In this document: positions 1 through 12,046 of the stretch, in pieces
Position numbering within the stretch: position 1 is the stretch's first letter
Layout of the letters: each line of letters starts with the position of its first letter
Made by a program: the position numbers and the translations under genes
From: an uncultured Pelagibacteraceae bacterium
GTDB lineage: Bacteria > Pseudomonadota > Alphaproteobacteria > Pelagibacterales > Pelagibacteraceae
Direction of reading: 5' to 3'
DNA length: 64,000 nt
Assembly: GCA_902617625.1 (NCBI GenBank)
Contig: CACMXJ010000001.1
Coordinates: 77,001-141,000 of the forward strand
The notes under the pieces: model-generated
What the model saw: the letters and a program-made list of their open reading frames with translations, nothing else
Told to the model about the DNA's origin: nothing
The model's database searches: none

Positions 1-1
1 C

Positions 2-472
2 TCTGGAAAGAGCTCGATTGGCTCTATGGTATCAAAAAAATTAAACCTTAACTTTTTTGATATTGATCAATTAATTGAAAATGATCAAAAAATGAAAATA
101 TCAAAAATCTTCGAAACAAAAGGAGAAAATTTCTTTAGAGATATTGAAAAAAAGATAGCTCTTAATATTTTAAAAAGTAAAAAAGGTGTTATCGCACTTG
201 GTGGAGGTGCGTTCATAAATCGAGCTATTAAAAATGAGGTTCTAGAAAATCACCTATCATTTTGGCTTAATTGGAATATCGATACATTAATTAATAGGAT
301 TAAAAACAGCAAAAAAAGACCTTTGGCAGTAAATTCTAGTAAAAATGAACTTACAGAAATCATAAAAAAACGTTCAATTATTTACTCTAAAGCACTATAT
401 AAAATAGATTGTGAAAATTTTACAAAACAACAAATTGCAAAAAAAATCATAGATATTTATGAAGCCAATTAA
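2..472 (+). CDS. aroK: shikimate kinase, 5'-truncated by the window edge
   Basis: Phosphorylates shikimate to shikimate 3-phosphate with ATP in the chorismate (aromatic amino acid) pathway; cytosolic. The frame is open from base 2 and begins inside the P-loop (SGKSSIGS), so only the first residues lie outside the window. The ATG at 26 is an internal methionine, not the start. Visible family features are the FFDIDQLIE segment (shikimate-binding Asp region), FRDIEKKIAL (Arg/Glu segment) and ALGGGAF (the glycine-rich shikimate loop). It overlaps the following aroB by 14 bp, which suggests translational coupling. aroK-aroB is a very common proteobacterial pair. Confidence 0.95.
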   Translation, partial: SGKSSIGSMVSKKLNLNFFDIDQLIENDQKMKISKIFETKGENFFRDIEKKIALNILKSKKGVIALGGGAFINRAIKNEVLENHLSFWLNWNIDTLINRIKNSKKRPLAVNSSKNELTEIIKKRSIIYSKALYKIDCENFTKQQIAKKIIDIYEAN

Positions 473-1565
473 ACTGATAGTTAAAACTAATTCAGAAAAA
501 TATCCTATTATAATTGGAAGAAATTTGATTTCTAATTTATCACGGATATTTAAAACAAATTCTATCAACTTTAAAAAATGTTTATTAGTTTTAGATAAAA
601 ATATTCCAAATAAATATGTCAAACAAATTTCAAGATCCTTGAAAAGATATAAAGTTTACAAATTTATTTACAATGCAAATGAGAAAAATAAAAATCAGAA
701 AAATGTTAATAAAATTTTAGATCTTTTACTTCAAAAGAATTTTTCTAGAGATGACTGTTTAATATCTATTGGAGGAGGCATTACTGGTGATGTGGCAGGT
801 TTTGCAGCAAGTTTATTCAAAAGAGGTCTAAAATTTGTAAATATTCCAACAACATTGTTATCACAAGTTGATTCATCTGTTGGTGGTAAAACAGGTATTA
901 ACACATCTCAAGGTAAGAATTTAATTGGAAGTTTTTATCAACCTAAAATTGTTATCAGTGATGTAGAAATTTTGAAAAGCCTACCATATAGAGAAGTGGT
1001 TTGCGGTTACGCAGAAATAGTAAAACATGCATTAATTGCAAATAAAAAGTTTTATAATTTTTTGAATAGGAATATTAATGAAGTATTAAATCTAAAATCT
1101 CCAACTATTGAAAAATCTATTTACGAAAGTTGTAAAGTAAAAAAATCTATAGTTGAAAAAGACGAAAAAGAAAAAAATTTGAGAAAAATTTTAAATTTCG
1201 GACATACTTTTGCTCATGCTTATGAGGCAAGTTTAAATTTTTCAAAAAAATTAAATCATGGAGAAGCAGTAATTCTTGGTATGAAATCTGCATTTGAATT
1301 TAGTCATAATAGAAAATTAATTACCACTAAAGAATTTGATACTGCAATTAAACATCTCAATAATTCTCATTTTCCAATTTCTATTAAAAATTATTTTAAA
1401 ATAAATAAAATTAATCAGATCATATCCTTTATGATGCGAGACAAAAAAAATAACTCTAAGAATATTAAGCTTATGTTAATTAAAAAAATTGGAGGTCCGA
1501 TAATTGAAAAAGAATTTTCGGACCTTGCTGTCAAATCTTTTTTAAAAAAGAGATTAATTAATTAA
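459..1565 (+). CDS. aroB: 3-dehydroquinate synthase
   Basis: Converts DAHP to 3-dehydroquinate, the second step of the shikimate pathway, using NAD+ and a divalent metal. At 368 residues it has the usual family length. The NAD-binding glycine-rich segment GGGITGDVAGFAAS is near residue 105 and TTLLSQVDSSVGGKTGIN is near residues 128-145. The metal-ligand histidine segments are NFGHTFAHAYEA (about 246-257) and NHGEAV (about 266). The start overlaps the end of aroK, and the 3' end overlaps the convergent bolA by 12 bp. No unusual features. Confidence 0.97.
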   Translation: MKPIKLIVKTNSEKYPIIIGRNLISNLSRIFKTNSINFKKCLLVLDKNIPNKYVKQISRSLKRYKVYKFIYNANEKNKNQKNVNKILDLLLQKNFSRDDCLISIGGGITGDVAGFAASLFKRGLKFVNIPTTLLSQVDSSVGGKTGINTSQGKNLIGSFYQPKIVISDVEILKSLPYREVVCGYAEIVKHALIANKKFYNFLNRNINEVLNLKSPTIEKSIYESCKVKKSIVEKDEKEKNLRKILNFGHTFAHAYEASLNFSKKLNHGEAVILGMKSAFEFSHNRKLITTKEFDTAIKHLNNSHFPISIKNYFKINKINQIISFMMRDKKNNSKNIKLMLIKKIGGPIIEKEFSDLAVKSFLKKRLIN

Positions 1566-1814
1566 AATTTGTAAAGAGTGAACGTTATTTTTTAATTCCT
1601 CATCTAATATCTTGTAAATTTTTTTATTACTTTCTATTTTATTTAATTTCTTTAGCTCTTCAGACTCTATTGTTATTTTTAGATGAAATTTATTAATTTC
1701 GTGTCCTGAATGATTTTTATGTAAAAATGTTTTGTCTTCTATTAAAATATTTTCAATATTAATATTTTTTTTTATTTTTTTTTTTACGTTTGCGATTAAT
1801 TCATCTATATTCAT
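1554..1814 (-). CDS. bolA: BolA family protein
   Basis: An 86-residue protein with the BolA fold. It carries the conserved histidine-containing block HKNHSGHEINKFHLKI and the C-terminal LKNNVHSLQI. BolA proteins bind [2Fe-2S] clusters together with monothiol glutaredoxins in iron-sulfur trafficking. It is divergent from the J-domain gene (16 bp apart), and its end overlaps aroB, read on the other strand. A bolA next to a J-domain gene and cobS/cobT is a recurring alphaproteobacterial neighbourhood. Which BolA subgroup it belongs to cannot be decided by eye. Confidence 0.85.
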   Translation of the reverse strand: MNIDELIANVKKKIKKNINIENILIEDKTFLHKNHSGHEINKFHLKITIESEELKKLNKIESNKKIYKILDEELKNNVHSLQILIN

Positions 1815-1830
1815 CTAAAATAACTATATC

Positions 1831-2352
1831 ATGAAAAATATCTGTGACTGGAATAATTGCAGCGAAATAGGTGAATATAAAGCACCAGTTGAAAAAGATA
1901 ATAGCAAAAAATTTCGATTATTATGTTTAAATCATGTTAAAGAATTCAATAAGAATTGGAATTATTTTTCAGGTATGAATGATGATCAAGTAATCGACTT
2001 TTTAAAATCAGATATGGTTTGGCATAAACCTACGCAAAGCTTTAGTTCTTCAGATAACTTTTTTAAAGTCTTATGGAATAATACTTTGAGAGATGACCTT
2101 GATAAAGAAAAGTTAAAAAGTGATTTTAATCACATGGGACAATTTAGATATAATCATAAAGACATCAAAGCATTTGAAATATTGGGTATTTCAGTAGGGT
2201 CTAAATGGGAAAAAATTTATGATAAATTTAAAATACTTGTTAAAAAATTTCACCCTGATATGAATTGCGGTAATAAAAAATTTGAAGACAAACTTAAATC
2301 AATAACTTTGGCTTACACTCAATTAAAAAACACTTATAGAGAAAAAAATTGA
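1831..2352 (+). CDS. J-domain (DnaJ-like) protein
   Basis: A 173-residue protein whose C-terminal 60 residues form a J domain: [20 protein letters not shown], then the diagnostic HPD tripeptide at about 141-143 ([10 protein letters not shown]), then a helix IV-like end. The N-terminal part ([16 protein letters not shown], then [15 protein letters not shown]) holds two Cys pairs that could be a small metal site. J proteins stimulate Hsp70 ATPase and deliver clients; there is no G/F region or zinc-finger domain of classical DnaJ. Its stop overlaps the cobS start (TTGA), so the two are probably co-translated. Confidence 0.85.
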   Translation: MKNICDWNNCSEIGEYKAPVEKDNSKKFRLLCLNHVKEFNKNWNYFSGMNDDQVIDFLKSDMVWHKPTQSFSSSDNFFKVLWNNTLRDDLDKEKLKSDFNHMGQFRYNHKDIKAFEILGISVGSKWEKIYDKFKILVKKFHPDMNCGNKKFEDKLKSITLAYTQLKNTYREKN

Positions 2353-3323
2353 CACCAAATATAAATAATCAACCTGATATAAGACTCTCGATAAAACAGA
2401 CTTTTGGGATAGATTCAAATATGGAGGTAGATGCATTTTCTAAAAAAAGTGAATATGTGCCCGAAATAGATAAAAATTATAAATTTGATCGCGATACTAC
2501 TTTGGCAATTATCTCAGGTTTTGCTTTTAACAAAAGGGTTCTGGTTCAAGGTTATCATGGAACTGGAAAATCTACTCACATAGAACAAATTGCTGCAAGG
2601 TTAAATTGGCCGTGCATCAGAGTAAATTTAGACAGTCATATAAGTCGTATAGATTTGATAGGTAAGGATGCGATTGTTTTAAAAGATGGTAAGCAAGTTA
2701 CACAATTTAATGAAGGGATCTTGCCTTGGTCCATACAAAACCCTGTGGCTTTAGTGTTTGATGAGTATGATGCGGGGAGACCTGATGTAATGTTTGTTAT
2801 CCAGAGAGTGCTTGAAGCAGAAGGCAATTTTACTCTTTTAGATAAAAATAAAGTAATTAAGCAAAATAAATTTTTTAGATTATTTGCAACCTCTAACACT
2901 GTTGGTTTAGGAGATACAACAGGACTTTACCATGGAACGCAACAAATAAATCAAGGACAAATGGATAGATGGAATATTGTTACAACTTTAAATTATCTTA
3001 GCCTTGATAAAGAAATGGATATAATCTTAGCAAAAAATAAAAGTTTAGATAATACAAAAGGCAAAGAAAAAGTTTCAAATATGATTAAAGTTGCATCATT
3101 AACTAGAAAAGGATTTATAGCTGGGGATATATCTACAGTGATGAGTCCACGAACGGTTTTACACTGGGCTGAAAATGCAGAAATTTTTAAAGATACAGGT
3201 TATGCTTTTAGAGTGACTTTTTTAAATAAGTGTGATGAAATTGAAAAAAATATAATTGCAGAGTATTACCAAAGATGTTTTGGTGAGGAATTACCAGAGT
3301 CCTTGTTAAATATTCAAATTTAA
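2349..3323 (+). CDS. cobS: CobS-like AAA+ ATPase (cobaltochelatase small-subunit family)
   Basis: A 324-residue AAA+ ATPase of the MoxR/CobS type. Walker A is GYHGTGKST (about 68-76), Walker B is [10 protein letters not shown] (about 133-142) and the sensor 1 region is LFATSNT. I keep the TTG start at 2349, because the conserved family N-terminus ([11 protein letters not shown]) lies before the first in-frame ATG at 2421. In aerobic B12 synthesis CobS and CobT form the ATPase chaperone that drives cobalt insertion by CobN. No cobN or other B12 gene is in the window, so the substrate here is open. It overlaps cobT by one base (TAATG). Confidence 0.88.
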   Translation: MTPNINNQPDIRLSIKQTFGIDSNMEVDAFSKKSEYVPEIDKNYKFDRDTTLAIISGFAFNKRVLVQGYHGTGKSTHIEQIAARLNWPCIRVNLDSHISRIDLIGKDAIVLKDGKQVTQFNEGILPWSIQNPVALVFDEYDAGRPDVMFVIQRVLEAEGNFTLLDKNKVIKQNKFFRLFATSNTVGLGDTTGLYHGTQQINQGQMDRWNIVTTLNYLSLDKEMDIILAKNKSLDNTKGKEKVSNMIKVASLTRKGFIAGDISTVMSPRTVLHWAENAEIFKDTGYAFRVTFLNKCDEIEKNIIAEYYQRCFGEELPESLLNIQI

Positions 3324-5122
3324 TGAATAACAAAACTGAGAGTTTAAAGGAAAAGCTTAGACAAGCTCTATCTTCTACAGCAAGAGTAATATCAGATGAT
3401 TTGGGTATCAATACTAAAAAAAATATCAAAAATTCTGAAAAACAAGATTTAATTGAACTAGAAAATTTAAGTTCGAAAAATGATTTTATAAAGGCTAGAG
3501 CGGAAACAGACTCGAAAGCTCTAAAAAAAAAATTTTCTAATGAGTCAATATTTAAAAAAAATTTACCATCCAGCTCATCATGTAAATCACTTTATACAAT
3601 CACAGAGAAAATAAGATACGAAAAATTGGGGTCAAAAATGTTAAAAGGAATAGATAAAAATTTAAGAGATAACTATACTCAATTAATAAATTACAAAAGA
3701 AGAGATCAAATTAAATCCAAAGATGATGTGCCTGTAGTTGAGGCTTTTGAATTATATATGCTTAAAAACTTTCACAACATCAAACTCAATGCTTTAACAT
3801 CTAAAATGTTAAACTTCTGGGAAAAAGATTTTGATAAATCAATTTTTGAACATATAGAATTTCTTAAACAAAATTTAGAAGATCAAAATGTTTATAGTTC
3901 TAAGTTCTCCCAGATATTGCAAGAAATGGACATTTTTCAATCAGAGGAAAATGAGGAAAAAAATGATGAAAACCCAGAGGATAATCAAGAAAATCAGTCA
4001 AGTGAAAATGATGATAGTGAGGATGAGGACAAAAAAGATCCTGATAAGCAAGATGAAGCAGAAGCAAGTTTAGATTCAGATTATAACATTGATGAATATA
4101 AATTAGATGAACAACTTGTAGACACAGAATCAGACGAGCAAAACTCTGAACAAGTTATTAAAAAAAAAAATTTAAAAGACTCTAATGTAGATTATAAAAT
4201 TTTTACTACAGAGTTTGATGAAATTACAAAAGCTGAAAATCTTGAAAACGCAGATGAAGCAAATAAGCTTCGAAAAACTTTAGATCAACAATTAATTGGT
4301 TTTCAAGATGTAATAACTAAACTTGCAAATAAACTTCAAAGACAATTATTGGCAAAACAGAATAGAGCTTGGGAGTTTGATTTGGAGGAAGGATTACTTG
4401 ATAGCTCTAAGTTACCAAGAATTATAATGGATCCATATAATTCCTTATCTTTCAAAAAGGAAAAAGATTTAGACTTCAAAGATACTGTAGTAACACTTCT
4501 AATTGATAACTCGGGTTCAATGAGAGGTAGACCAATTACAATTGCTGCTATTTGCGCTGATATTCTATCTAGAACATTAGAACGTTGCTCAGTAAAAGTG
4601 GAGATATTAGGGTTTACAACAAAAAATTGGAAAGGTGGTCAAAGTAGAGAGTTATGGAATAAAAACAATAAACCAAAGACACCAGGAAGATTAAATGACT
4701 TAAGACATATCATTTATAAAGGGGCAGATACGCATTGGAGACAAGCAAAAGATAACCTTGGTCTAATGTTAAAAGAGGGTTTACTTAAAGAAAATATAGA
4801 CGGTGAGGCTATTACATGGGCCTTTAATAGAATTAAAAAAAGAAAAGAAGAAAGAAAAATTTTGATGGTAATCTCAGATGGTGCACCTGTTGATGACTCA
4901 ACTTTGTCAGTCAATTCTGGCGATTTTTTAGAGAAACATTTAAAAAAAATGGTTAAGTTTATAGAGGATAAATCTGAAATAGAAATTTTAGCTATAGGAA
5001 TTGGTCACGATGTTTCGAGATATTATAAAAGAGCGATTAAAATTACTGATGTAAATGAACTTGGCGATGTAATGATTTCCCAATTGAGCTCATTATTTGA
5101 TAAAAAAATAAAATTACATTAA
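3323..5122 (+). CDS. cobT: CobT-like VWA-domain protein
   Basis: A 599-residue partner of the upstream AAA+ ATPase. It has an N-terminal helical region, a very acidic Glu/Asp/Asn/Ser-rich linker (about residues 205-275), and a C-terminal von Willebrand A domain with a MIDAS motif DNSGS at 395-399. Further MIDAS elements are GADTH and ISDGAPVDD. This architecture is that of CobT. Known family members act with CobS in metal insertion, while related MoxR/VWA pairs assemble other metalloenzymes. It converges on regB with a 4 bp overlap. Family assignment is firm; the pathway assignment is not. Confidence 0.88.
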   Translation: MNNKTESLKEKLRQALSSTARVISDDLGINTKKNIKNSEKQDLIELENLSSKNDFIKARAETDSKALKKKFSNESIFKKNLPSSSSCKSLYTITEKIRYEKLGSKMLKGIDKNLRDNYTQLINYKRRDQIKSKDDVPVVEAFELYMLKNFHNIKLNALTSKMLNFWEKDFDKSIFEHIEFLKQNLEDQNVYSSKFSQILQEMDIFQSEENEEKNDENPEDNQENQSSENDDSEDEDKKDPDKQDEAEASLDSDYNIDEYKLDEQLVDTESDEQNSEQVIKKKNLKDSNVDYKIFTTEFDEITKAENLENADEANKLRKTLDQQLIGFQDVITKLANKLQRQLLAKQNRAWEFDLEEGLLDSSKLPRIIMDPYNSLSFKKEKDLDFKDTVVTLLIDNSGSMRGRPITIAAICADILSRTLERCSVKVEILGFTTKNWKGGQSRELWNKNNKPKTPGRLNDLRHIIYKGADTHWRQAKDNLGLMLKEGLLKENIDGEAITWAFNRIKKRKEERKILMVISDGAPVDDSTLSVNSGDFLEKHLKKMVKFIEDKSEIEILAIGIGHDVSRYYKRAIKITDVNELGDVMISQLSSLFDKKIKLH

Positions 5123-6399
5123 ATTTTTTTTAGATCTTGATTTTTCCATCTTATATTTACTTCCGCCCCAGTCCTTGTTTTGGAGTTTTGACAATTTAAG
5201 GAAGCAAAATTTTTTTCAAGTAAGTTTTTGCCTATAAATATTCCTAAACCTAAACCAGATTTGCTCTTATCCTTATTCTTAAGTGATCTTAAATAGGGTT
5301 CACCTATTTTTGATAATATCTCATTCGGATATCCCTCACCATCATCTTCAATAGTGATTTCAGAATAATCATTGTTACTTTTTAAAGTTATGAATATTTT
5401 TTCTTTAGCAAATTTATTTGCGTTTCCAATAAAATTTCTTAGACCATATATTATTTCTATTGATTTCGGAATTTTTCTCGGGCTTGAGTCTTGATCAAAA
5501 TTTAAAATAAATATTTTATTACTTGTTTCTTTAAATGAATTTATAATTTGAATGATATATTTTTTTAAATTTAAGTCCTCATCTATAAATTCGTCTTCCT
5601 CAATGGGGTTTAACGACAACTTTTTTAAAATTTGATTACATCTCTCAACTTGACTTGATAATAATTCTATATCTGATGTTAATTCTGCGCGGTCTTTCAA
5701 CTGGTCTTTTAGTTCTTGTGAAATAATTTTAATTGTAGATAACGGAGTTCCGAGAGAATGGGCTGCTGCTGCAGCTTGGCCCCCTAAGGATAACATTTCA
5801 TGTTCTTGAGCCATTATTTCTTCCATTTTACTTAATGCCTCTTTTCTTTTTCTAGATTCTGAGCCAAATACTATCGCAAAATAATTTAAAAAAATTAAAG
5901 CAATTATTAGAGCAACTGGAATTGAATAATAATAATAGTTAGAAACATGAAAATGATTATTTAATGGCGCAGGTAAATCCTCAGAATAAAATGTCAAAAA
6001 AATAATTATTAATATTGTTGTAACAACAAGAAATAAATTAGTTCTGATACCTAAATTTGATGATGCAAACACACTAGGAATTAATAAAAAAATAACAAAA
6101 GGATTTACGATACCTCCTGTAAGATATATTAGTGATCCTAATTGAAATATATCAATCATTAAAAAAACCAGAGCAGATCTATCCGAAAGTTGTGTTTTAT
6201 CATAAATTGAAATTAAATAAAAATTACTTAGGATCCCAATAAAGATAACTAAATTTGATAAAACAAAATTAAAATCAAAATTGAAAAAAAAATAGACAAT
6301 ATATACTGAAATTAATTGCCCTATAATGCCTATCCATCTTAAAAAAATATAAGTAGATTTTTTTAAAGTGTGAAATTTTGAAGTCTCAAAAAACTTCAT
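5119..6399 (-). CDS. regB: RegB/PrrB/ActS-type redox sensor histidine kinase
   Basis: A 426-residue membrane sensor kinase. Hydrophobic segments fill roughly residues 15-175. The RegB ubiquinone-binding heptapeptide GGIVNPF is at 95-101. The phosphoacceptor box is [14 protein letters not shown] with His214. Cys254 (QVERCNQIL) sits where the redox-active RegB cysteine lies. The ATPase domain has the N box [11 protein letters not shown]1 EDDGEGYP and G2 GLGLGIFIG. RegB phosphorylates RegA in response to respiratory redox state; no regA lies next to it. It is 3 bp downstream of gyrB on the same strand, so the two may be co-transcribed. Confidence 0.9.
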   Translation of the reverse strand: MKFFETSKFHTLKKSTYIFLRWIGIIGQLISVYIVYFFFNFDFNFVLSNLVIFIGILSNFYLISIYDKTQLSDRSALVFLMIDIFQLGSLIYLTGGIVNPFVIFLLIPSVFASSNLGIRTNLFLVVTTILIIIFLTFYSEDLPAPLNNHFHVSNYYYYSIPVALIIALIFLNYFAIVFGSESRKRKEALSKMEEIMAQEHEMLSLGGQAAAAAHSLGTPLSTIKIISQELKDQLKDRAELTSDIELLSSQVERCNQILKKLSLNPIEEDEFIDEDLNLKKYIIQIINSFKETSNKIFILNFDQDSSPRKIPKSIEIIYGLRNFIGNANKFAKEKIFITLKSNNDYSEITIEDDGEGYPNEILSKIGEPYLRSLKNKDKSKSGLGLGIFIGKNLLEKNFASLNCQNSKTRTGAEVNIRWKNQDLKKI

Positions 6400-6402
6400 A
6401 TT

Positions 6403-8490
<2,088 letters not shown>

Positions 8491-8614
8491 TCATATCATT
8501 ATTTAAATTTATTTGTGGATTTATAATTAATAGTTATGAATTATTTCGTTAAATAACCCTCAATTTTCAACACTTTTTTAACTTTTTTGAATATTGTTTT
8601 ATTGCAAATGATTT

Positions 8615-9298
8615 TTAAGAATTTTTTGAAAAAAAATAACTCGGCCCCATTTTTTTTTCAAAATAATAACCATGCTTCATTAAGTAATCACTCAATTCTA
8701 TCTCATTTTTTGGATTTAAAATCTCAATACATATAAGTCTAGGATTATAAAATTTTAAATTTATTGATTTAAGTACTTTTATATCTAATCCCTCTATATC
8801 TATATTTAAAAAATCAAATTTATGTTTAATTAAATCATTTATCATTTTGGTTTCGATAAAATAAGTTGTTTTTTTTAGTTTATCATTATCAGATAATTTT
8901 AAATGATCTGGAGATATTGTATTTAATGGACTAAATAAATTTTCTATATAAACTTGAACATTTTCAACCTTATCGCTTATAGCAGCACATATATTTTCAT
9001 CATTTGGTCTTAAGATATTAAACAAATCAATAGATGTTTGATTTAAATCTATATTGGTCCCTTTCCACCCTTTTTTATGAAGTAAATATGTATTATTAAA
9101 CTTGATTGGATTAAAGGCACCTATATCTAAATATATACCTTTGCTAATTTTATCTTTAAAAAATTCTAAAATAAAAATATCTTCACCACATTGTGAATAA
9201 CTTTTTTTTTTTAAAAAAAATTTTTCTAACCAAAATATTCTAAAAAATAGATACGGTTTATAAAAGATGTTATTTCTATTTATAAATTTTTTAATCAT
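8615..9298 (-). CDS. FkbM family methyltransferase
   Basis: A SAM-dependent O-methyltransferase-like protein of 227 residues, probably acting on a glycan or lipid. Its hallmarks are SQCGEDIFILEFF, the Gly-rich SAM loop YLDIGAFNPIKFNNTYLL, GWKGTNIDLN, and FLNIDIEGLDIKVLKS, which matches the FkbM D-x-E-G block. An open frame continues upstream, but it reads through tRNA-Ser, so I place the start at the ATG at 9298, 15 nt beyond the tRNA CCA end. It may be co-transcribed with the tRNA. The target is unknown, though the GT17 glycosyltransferase across the tRNA suggests surface polysaccharide modification. Confidence 0.8.
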   Translation of the reverse strand: MIKKFINRNNIFYKPYLFFRIFWLEKFFLKKKSYSQCGEDIFILEFFKDKISKGIYLDIGAFNPIKFNNTYLLHKKGWKGTNIDLNQTSIDLFNILRPNDENICAAISDKVENVQVYIENLFSPLNTISPDHLKLSDNDKLKKTTYFIETKMINDLIKHKFDFLNIDIEGLDIKVLKSINLKFYNPRLICIEILNPKNEIELSDYLMKHGYYFEKKMGPSYFFSKNS

Positions 9299-9313
9299 AT
9301 AAAAATTTGTTAA

Positions 9314-9403
9314 TGGCGGAGAGAATGGGATTCGAACCCATGAAAGAGTTTCCCCTTTACACGCTTTCCAAGCGTGCGCCTTCAACCACTCGGCCACCTC
9401 TCC
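9314..9403 (-). tRNA. tRNA-Ser (anticodon GGA)
   Basis: A 90-nt class II tRNA read on the minus strand. It has an acceptor stem GGAGAGR with encoded CCA, and D arm sequence GGCCGAGTGGTTGAAGGCGC. The anticodon stem CACGC/GCGTG encloses loop TTGGAAA with anticodon GGA. A long variable arm (about GTAAAGGGGAAACTC) and T arm GGGTTCGAATCCC follow. It reads UCC/UCU codons. It sits between two sugar-modification genes, with only 15 nt before the FkbM start and 8 nt after the GT17 stop. Confidence 0.97.
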
Positions 9404-9411
9404 AATTAAAT

Positions 9412-10221
9412 TTAAATAATAAAATCATTGTACATTTCTATATTCCTTAGAATATAGTCTGGAAAATCTTTATTCAATTCTACAACTTCATATTTGTGAC
9501 CTCTTCCAAAAAGATCTTCTTTGTTTGCTATTTTTTTTTTTATGATTTCCTCAGAACAAAATTTTTCGTCAGAAAATTCTGAGTGGGCAAAAGTTTTTAA
9601 TTTTAGAGATATTTCTTTTGCAGACATTATATTATTGAAATGCCATCCAGCATTATAAAATATTTGAATATTTTTTTCTTTATCAAATCTTAAAAAATTG
9701 TATTTAAGATTTTTTGTTTTAATTTTTTGTCTCATAAAATCTATAGACTTTAAATTTTTTTTTTTACAAACTCTTGTACCCTCCCAAGGTGTCTCGTAAG
9801 GATTAAAAATATTGAATTTATAATTGAAGCATTTTTGTAGAAATATTCCATATTTGTTACTTAGCTTAAAATTTTTTAATAATTCTGGCTTAATTATTTC
9901 ATCTGGATCAGAAAAAAAAATATAATCATCAGGATCAGCAAAATTTGTTTCTGAAAGCAAGAATTCCCTTTGAATTGCTTGATTTTCCCAGCGATTTGTA
10001 TTTGTTGGAAAAGGTTTTTCAATTAAAGAATATTTTATTTTTTTAGCATCATAATAATTTTTCCAAACAAAATTTTTTTTTTTTTCTTTACCTGTATGAT
10101 CAAATTTAGATTCACAAATTACAAAATAATCAACATAGTTGAATAATATGTTATACCTTAATTCAAACATAAAATTATTATCAAAAAAAGTAATGCAGTC
10201 TAAAATTTTGTTTTTTAACAT
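9412..10221 (-). CDS. glycosyltransferase family 17-like protein
   Basis: A 269-residue protein resembling glycosyltransferase family 17 (N-acetylglucosaminyltransferase III-like). It shows the opening [33 protein letters not shown], a nucleotide-sugar/metal motif [13 protein letters not shown] (DPDE near residues 105-108), and [18 protein letters not shown]. There is no signal peptide and no membrane segment. Bacterial members are usually in glycan or LPS loci. The start is 12 bp from lepA on the same strand. Donor and acceptor sugars cannot be inferred. Confidence 0.78.
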   Translation of the reverse strand: MLKNKILDCITFFDNNFMFELRYNILFNYVDYFVICESKFDHTGKEKKKNFVWKNYYDAKKIKYSLIEKPFPTNTNRWENQAIQREFLLSETNFADPDDYIFFSDPDEIIKPELLKNFKLSNKYGIFLQKCFNYKFNIFNPYETPWEGTRVCKKKNLKSIDFMRQKIKTKNLKYNFLRFDKEKNIQIFYNAGWHFNNIMSAKEISLKLKTFAHSEFSDEKFCSEEIIKKKIANKEDLFGRGHKYEVVELNKDFPDYILRNIEMYNDFII

Positions 10222-10234
10222 TAAAATAAATAAT

Positions 10235-12040
10235 TTATTCCTTTTGTATTTTTAATACTCCAATAAAAGCCTCTTGTGGTATTTCCACTTTACCAAATTG
10301 TTTGGATCTAGCTTTGCCTTTTTTCTGTTTTTCTAATAGCTTTCTTTTCCTATCTGTGGCACCACCACCATGAATTTTTGTCAAAACATCTTTTTTAAAT
10401 CCTTTTATTGTCTCCCTAGCAATTATCTTCCCGCCTATTGCTGCTTGAACAGGTATCATAAAATTATGCCTTGGGATTAAATCTTTCAATTTTTCACAAA
10501 CTTCTCTTCCAGTCCTTTGAGCAAAATCTTTATGTATCATCATGGCTAAAGCATCCACAGGTTCTCCATTTACTAAAATACTAAGTTTCACTAAATCACC
10601 TTCTCTGTGGCCAATAATTTCGTAGTCAAAGCTAGCATAACCACTCGTCATAGATTTAATTCTATCGTTAAAATCAAAAACTACTTCATTCAATGGTAAT
10701 TCATAAGTTAATACAGCTCTATTTCCAGAATAATTTAAATTGATTTGAATTCCCCTTTTGTCTTGGCATAATTTTATTATAGAGCCCAAATATTGGTCTG
10801 GTGTGATTATAGTAGCTTTGATCCAGGGCTCCTCTATAAAATTTATCAACGTAGGATCTGGTAAGCTTGAAGGATTTTGTAAATCTTTTATTTTTCCATT
10901 ATTTAAGTTAATTTTATATACTACACCTGGTGTTGTAGTTAATAAATTTACATCAAACTCTCTTTCTAGTCTTTCGGTAATTATTTCAAGATGAAGTAAT
11001 CCTAAAAATCCACATCTAAAACCCAAGCCTAAAGCAGAGGAAGATTCAGCCTCAAAAGAAAAACTTGAATCATTTAGTTGTAATTTTGCCAAACCATCTT
11101 TTAATTTTTGATATTCAGAACTGTCCACTGGAAATAATCCGCAAAATACTACTGGCTTGCTGGGTTTAAATCCAGGTAAAGCCTCAATTTTAGATTTGGA
11201 CGCATCACAAATAGTGTCTCCAACTTTTGTATCAGATAAAACCTTAATACCAGTTGTTATAAAACCAATTTCACCAGAATTTAATTCATTAATATCTTTA
11301 GGTTTAGGGGTAAAAACTCCAACTTTTTCTACAATATAATCTTGATTAGTAGAAAGCATCTTGATCTTCATATTTTTAGTAATTTTACCATTAATAACTC
11401 TAACTAAAATTACAACACCCAAATAAGTATCGTACCAACTATCAACTAGTAAACATTTTAAATCCTCGTTTATATTTCCTTTTGGTCCAGGTAATCGATA
11501 AATAATTTGCTCTAAGATTTCTTCTATTCCCTCTCCAGTTTTACCAGAACACGAGACTGCATTTTCTGTATCAATACCAATCACATCTTCAATTTGTTTT
11601 TTAGTTCTATCTAAATCTGATGCTGGCAAATCAATCTTATTTAAAACAGGAATAATTTCATGGTTAATATCCAGAGCTTGATAAACATTGGCAAGTGTTT
11701 GTGCTTCCACTCCCTGTGTACTATCAACAATCAATATTGAACCCTCACAAGCATAAAGTGATCTACTCACTTCATAGCTAAAATCTACATGTCCAGGTGT
11801 GTCGATAATGTTTAAAATATAATTCTTTCCGTTTTTTGCTTTATAATTTAATTTTACGGTTTGTGCTTTTATTGTGATACCCCTCTCTCTTTCAATATCC
11901 ATTGAATCTAAAACTTGGGATTTCATCTCTCTTTCCGTTAATCCGCCACAATTATGAATGATTCTATCTGCAATTGTAGATTTACCATGATCTATATGCG
12001 CGATGATCGCGAAATTTCTTATATTATCGATAGTACTCAT
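10235..12040 (-). CDS. lepA: elongation factor 4 (LepA)
   Basis: A ribosome-associated GTPase of 601 residues. G1 is AHIDHGKST (14-22), followed by the GITIKAQTV switch I region, G3 [15 protein letters not shown] and G4 NKIDLP. LepA-specific features are the EF-G-like domains without domain IV and the basic C-terminal domain with the signature [19 protein letters not shown]. LepA affects translation elongation and 30S assembly. Here it is downstream of the phe/thr tRNA synthetase and initiation factor genes on the same strand, 6 bp after pheT, as part of a translation-related run. Confidence 0.97.
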   Translation of the reverse strand: MSTIDNIRNFAIIAHIDHGKSTIADRIIHNCGGLTEREMKSQVLDSMDIERERGITIKAQTVKLNYKAKNGKNYILNIIDTPGHVDFSYEVSRSLYACEGSILIVDSTQGVEAQTLANVYQALDINHEIIPVLNKIDLPASDLDRTKKQIEDVIGIDTENAVSCSGKTGEGIEEILEQIIYRLPGPKGNINEDLKCLLVDSWYDTYLGVVILVRVINGKITKNMKIKMLSTNQDYIVEKVGVFTPKPKDINELNSGEIGFITTGIKVLSDTKVGDTICDASKSKIEALPGFKPSKPVVFCGLFPVDSSEYQKLKDGLAKLQLNDSSFSFEAESSSALGLGFRCGFLGLLHLEIITERLEREFDVNLLTTTPGVVYKINLNNGKIKDLQNPSSLPDPTLINFIEEPWIKATIITPDQYLGSIIKLCQDKRGIQINLNYSGNRAVLTYELPLNEVVFDFNDRIKSMTSGYASFDYEIIGHREGDLVKLSILVNGEPVDALAMMIHKDFAQRTGREVCEKLKDLIPRHNFMIPVQAAIGGKIIARETIKGFKKDVLTKIHGGGATDRKRKLLEKQKKGKARSKQFGKVEIPQEAFIGVLKIQKE

Positions 12041-12046
12041 TTAAAA

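Noticed and set aside
9299-9397. Extension of the FkbM reading frame by 33 codons
   Set aside because: The extension reads through tRNA-Ser (9314-9403). The tRNA is complete with CCA and all arms, so the N-terminal extension is not coding.
9200-9420. tRNA-Ser as an attachment site for an integrated element
   Set aside because: No integrase and no second copy of the tRNA 3' end could be found in the adjacent sequence, and the neighbours are ordinary core genes.
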